From Symsagittifera roscoffensis (lineage: Eukaryota > Xenacoelomorpha > Acoela > Convolutidae): a DNA stretch of 64,000 nt. The stretch is taken from NCBI RefSeq assembly GCF_963678635.1, contig NC_087070.1, positions 50,381,989 through 50,445,988 on the forward strand. The letters are read 5' to 3'. Positions 60,933-64,000 of the stretch are shown here, in pieces. The notes under the pieces are model-generated. The model worked only from the letters and a program-made list of their open reading frames with translations, ran no database searches and was not told the origin of the DNA. Positions within the stretch are counted from its first letter, which is position 1, and the number at the start of each line of letters is the position of its first letter. The position numbers were made by a program, and so were the translations under genes.

Positions 60933-62743
60933 ATGAGCCGACAACTTGGATCCCTACACCGCTCAAATTCACATCTAACCAACCTCAACACTCCAATTAC
61001 AATAATTCCACTTTTTGCTTTCCCGCCACCCGATTTCCCCACCAGTAATATAACATCAGGCATGAATTCAGACACTAATTCAAATATTTCAGTTTTATAC
61101 TCCATTTCACAACTCAATAACCCTAATATTAAAACTCCTGATGAATTTGCAGACTCCGAACCATCACCATCCAATAATTTTCAAACCAACTCCTCAGTTT
61201 TTTCAAAACCCCCTTTTCAACCAATCCCACCAAATAACCCACTCCCATCCATTTCTACACCCTCTTATGCTTCACAAGTAACCCCAACCTACTCTTCATT
61301 TCATTCAGACCGATCATCCAATTCTCCAGATATTCCCCAAATCTCCCAAGAACTCGATAATTTTATCACCCTACAACAACAACTATTACACCCTAGCACC
61401 CCCACTATAAATCAGATTTCTTCCGAAATAGAATCCTCAAACCCACCTACCCCTACACCCTCTTCAGCTTATTCTACATCATTAGCACAATCATCCACAT
61501 CCACCGAATCATCAAATAGCACTAATAGAGCTTATCGCACTTTTAAAAGAAAATTCCCAAACCATCCATTCCCGACCAAACCAGGAACAGCCCGTGAATA
61601 TGTTAATCATCCACATCACACTAACACGAAAGATTTTCTAGCAATCACCTTATCTTCATTTCCACAATATACTTTAAACACCCCTCATGACACTAACGAC
61701 ACACGTAGTTTTGTAGATGAACATGTTTTAATGCTTACACTTCATTGGACATCATATTATCATTTTACTAATCCCCTTTGCCTACCATTATCTAATACTC
61801 ATAACGATATAGAAAGAAATCAAGATATGCTATATCGGCTCACCACACCACTAACACACAGACAATTTACTTATATAGGATATAAAAAATCACTAAAAAC
61901 ATTCACTGCACCCCGAGCTAACGAATTTACGCTAGAATATTACGATCATAGCATCATCCGAACTAACCAAGACCAATTTTTAGATGATGATCGCTTCGCT
62001 AACCCACAACTAACAGAAAAATTTTTCATCAAAACACCATATGTATTTATTTATGTAATATATTTGATCGAAAATTTGATCACATCATTTCTGAAGCACT
62101 AACCGACATGCAAGCTTTCGAAATTTTTAAAGAAAAATTTCAATTATTTACACTAACCTTCCACTTCTTTGCACCACATGAACGCGATTTGCACTGCTCA
62201 CACGACATTATGTTACGCACTAAAAAAACCCACACATATACATATTATCGCTTCATACAAAATCATTTTGATCTACACACTCCATCAAGACAACCACACC
62301 ACCGTTTTCAGTTTCTTAATTCTAAATACACTTCACCATTTTTTCTAAATTTCACATATTGCATCAAAGATACTAACCTCCACGGCATCCTCCGCAATTA
62401 TGACCCAATAACACAGATGTATATATTTTGTCCCATCACGAAGACCCTTAACGCAGAAGAATCCAGACCCTTCTTTATCCCACATGAATTTATCCAACCT
62501 ATAGAAATCCCTATATTAGAATTCATCCACAATACTAAATACAATCACAAATTATATAACCTCATTCAAAACACACCTTATGAGTTTGCAATTGGCACTG
62601 AAGAACTAAAAACAATTAAAGCACTTCAATTGCTTTGGCCACTGCTTCAAACTAAAAACATCATTCGCATACTAGCAAAATTACTAACAAACTCCGACAT
62701 AATACATGACATCTTTCCCCACGGTTTTTTCCCCGACGACTAA
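60933..62743 (+). pseudogene. Element B terminal ORF after env (unknown, about 600 codons)
   Basis: It begins MSRQLGSLHRSNSH. The first ~190 residues are Ser/Pro/Thr/Asn-rich and probably disordered. The rest looks folded, with FVDEHVLMLTLHWTSYY, FTYIGYKKSLKTF, FDLHTPSRQPHHRF, FLNFTYCIKD, MYIFCPITKTL, EFIHNTKYNHKLY and a final DIFPHGFFPDD. There is no signal peptide and no motif of a known family. It is mostly open and better preserved than the A copy (36950-38732). Immediately after the stop is a perfect splice donor. Confidence 0.55.
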
Positions 62744-62746
62744 CAG

Positions 62747-62824
62747 GTAAGTATAATTTATACATATTCTTCACTAATAAATTTGAAATAAATACTAACC
62801 ATTCTTTACTCATGTTTCATTTAG
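62747..62824 (+). other. Element B candidate 3' intron
   Basis: GTAAGT donor three bases after the terminal ORF stop, a TACTAACCATT branch-like block and a TGTTTCATTTAG acceptor (78 nt). The counterpart in element A is 38734-38815. Confidence 0.5.
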
Positions 62825-62944
62825 ATCTTTAGCTTTCATACCAGAATCATCTGAAGAAACAAAAAAGCAAAATAAAAAATAAACTTGTTAAAATTCTTCA
62901 TTTCACTAATGTTTTTCACAAGATAAACTGATAAAATTTATACC

Positions 62945-64000
62945 AAATGTAGTAAATTGATTTATAAATTGTTTCCCCAAAAGCAGTAAATTTCATAAAA
63001 AATGAAAATTTGTAATTTAATTTTTTCCCAAAACCAGCAGTAAAAATAAAATTCTATGTAGTTAATTGATAAAACGAAAATGCAGTACTAACCTTTTGAT
63101 ATTTCCACTCGCACAAGAATTCTATCCAAACTCGCACAGCTCGCCCACGAAGAATTGTTTAAATAATGAATTTCAGTTTCAAGCTTTCACACTCAACAAC
63201 TCTAACACGCGATAACAAGTTTCAAACTTTCCTTTAACCCGGTTGGAAAGGAATTATATACTAAACAAAACTAACCAACGCAGCTTACTAAACACCACAA
63301 ATCATAGAATAACAGCATGACTAAAAAAAGAAAACCAACGGTACCCAAACCGGATTAACCCAGTTTAAAACTGGATAATTTATTCTTTTGAAGACTATTA
63401 AAAAGTCTAAGAAAGAAATAATAAAACACAAAAAAGTCGAAAGACAAACCCATACCAAAAACAATTTGATTTTTGAAAAAAGGACACAACCAACGAAACA
63501 TAAGAAAAACCACCATAAACCCAACATAAAACGTTATCATATAACAGGACCTCTCACAGAAACCGCACGAAATCATACTCCCACTCCTGGCCTAACCCAC
63601 CAGAGAGGACGTCTTGAGCATGCTCTATAGCCGGCCTAACCCACCGCACTACATCCACGCTTTGTGACCACACTTCTATTTTTAATAAGAGGTACTCAAG
63701 GGTGAGTAACTCTTCAAAATAACCGAACTAAAACAAAATGCTTTTGTGAAAACAACTAACCAAAATCGTAATTAAAACACTGAACTAATAAAAATTTTAT
63801 AAAATGTAGTAAATTGATTTATAAATTGTTTCCCCAAAAGCAGTAAATTTCATAAAAAATGAAAATTTGTAGTTTAATTTTTTCCCAAAACCAGCAGTAA
63901 AATTAAAATTCTATGTAGTTAATTGATAAAAGGAAAATGCAGTACTAACCTTTTGATATTTCCACTCGCACAAGAATTCTATCCAAACTCGCACAGCTCG
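62945..64000 (+). repeat. 857-bp tandem duplication in the element B 3' region
   Basis: AAATGTAGTAAATTGATTTA at 62945 recurs at 63802, and the offset of 857 holds at later anchor words (for example TGCAGTACTAACC at 63081 and 63938). The copies are about 98% alike over the visible 199 bp of the second unit, so the duplication is recent; element A has a single copy. Confidence 0.85.

Larger units (their letters stand above)
47551..64000 (+). mobile_element. Element B: second large env-bearing Ty3/gypsy-like LTR retroelement (fossil, runs off the window)
   Basis: It starts with a 412-bp LTR related to those of A and follows the same gene order through the post-env ORF and 3' region; the 3' LTR must lie beyond 64000. 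From the layout of A I expect it within roughly the next 1.5-2 kb. Compared with A, coding parts are roughly 80% alike, so these are separate insertions of one family rather than a recent duplication. More of its frames are open than in A, but it is also broken, with about ten interruptions. There is no nested element inside the visible part. Age cannot be dated without the second LTR. Confidence 0.87.
62744..64000 (+). other. Element B 3' non-coding region (to window edge)
   Basis: It holds a candidate intron (62747-62824), AGCAGTAAA-like repeated words, the CGCACAGCTCGCCCACGAAG block, a tiny MTKKRKPTVPKPD frame near 63317 and the GC-rich GGCCTAACCCACC motif pair at 63589-63645. From 63802 the sequence repeats 62945 onward, so the region is tandemly duplicated. 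Confidence 0.55.

Overview
This is a 64 kb stretch of an AT-rich invertebrate animal genome. Two things point to an animal: a four-exon, Q50 paired-like homeobox gene that I recognise as orthopedia (otp), with ordinary GT-AG introns, and a set of metazoan-type LTR retroelements (Ty3/gypsy-like with env, and BEL/Pao). I cannot name the phylum. A strong splice acceptor only 17 nt upstream of the otp start codon would fit a lineage with spliced-leader trans-splicing (larvacean, rotifer, flatworm, nematode or chaetognath), but an ordinary 5'UTR intron would look the same.

Layout. 1-2.65 kb: AT-rich upstream DNA with copies of a short dispersed motif. 2.67-8.85 kb: otp on the + strand (393 aa; exons 2669-2681, 2904-3176, 4489-4724, 8190-8849). 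Intron 2 carries a hAT-like MITE and intron 3 a cluster of palindromes. 8.85-12.82 kb: gene-free DNA with a 33-bp tandem repeat. 12,825-40,725: element A, a very large LTR retroelement (about 18.6 kb of its own sequence, 411-bp LTRs) whose reverse transcriptase region was later interrupted by a 9.3-kb BEL/Pao element on the opposite strand (19,790-29,125, with a 5-bp target duplication). 40.7-47.55 kb: gene-free DNA with several tandem repeats, including about eight copies of a ~157-bp satellite and a dense field of TAAT-based palindromes. 47,551 to the window edge: element B, a second member of the same large family in the same orientation; its 3' LTR lies outside the window.

A and B share one plan: LTR, primer site, a 77-codon leader ORF, about 1 kb of conserved structured leader, a long N-terminal gag extension, gag with a CCHC knuckle, protease, RT, RNase H and integrase, a small membrane-protein locus, a Pro/Ser-rich ORF whose end overlaps the start of an env-like glycoprotein, then a further long ORF with no family I can name, a conserved 3' intron-like segment and a structured 3' region. 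The extra ORFs kept in both copies are the most novel content here. All three retroelements are fossils with several breaks. By eye, LTR divergence is about 4% for A and about 1.7% for BEL, which agrees with the nesting order.

The only host gene I can support is otp. Its product is expected to act as a nuclear transcription factor in neural development.
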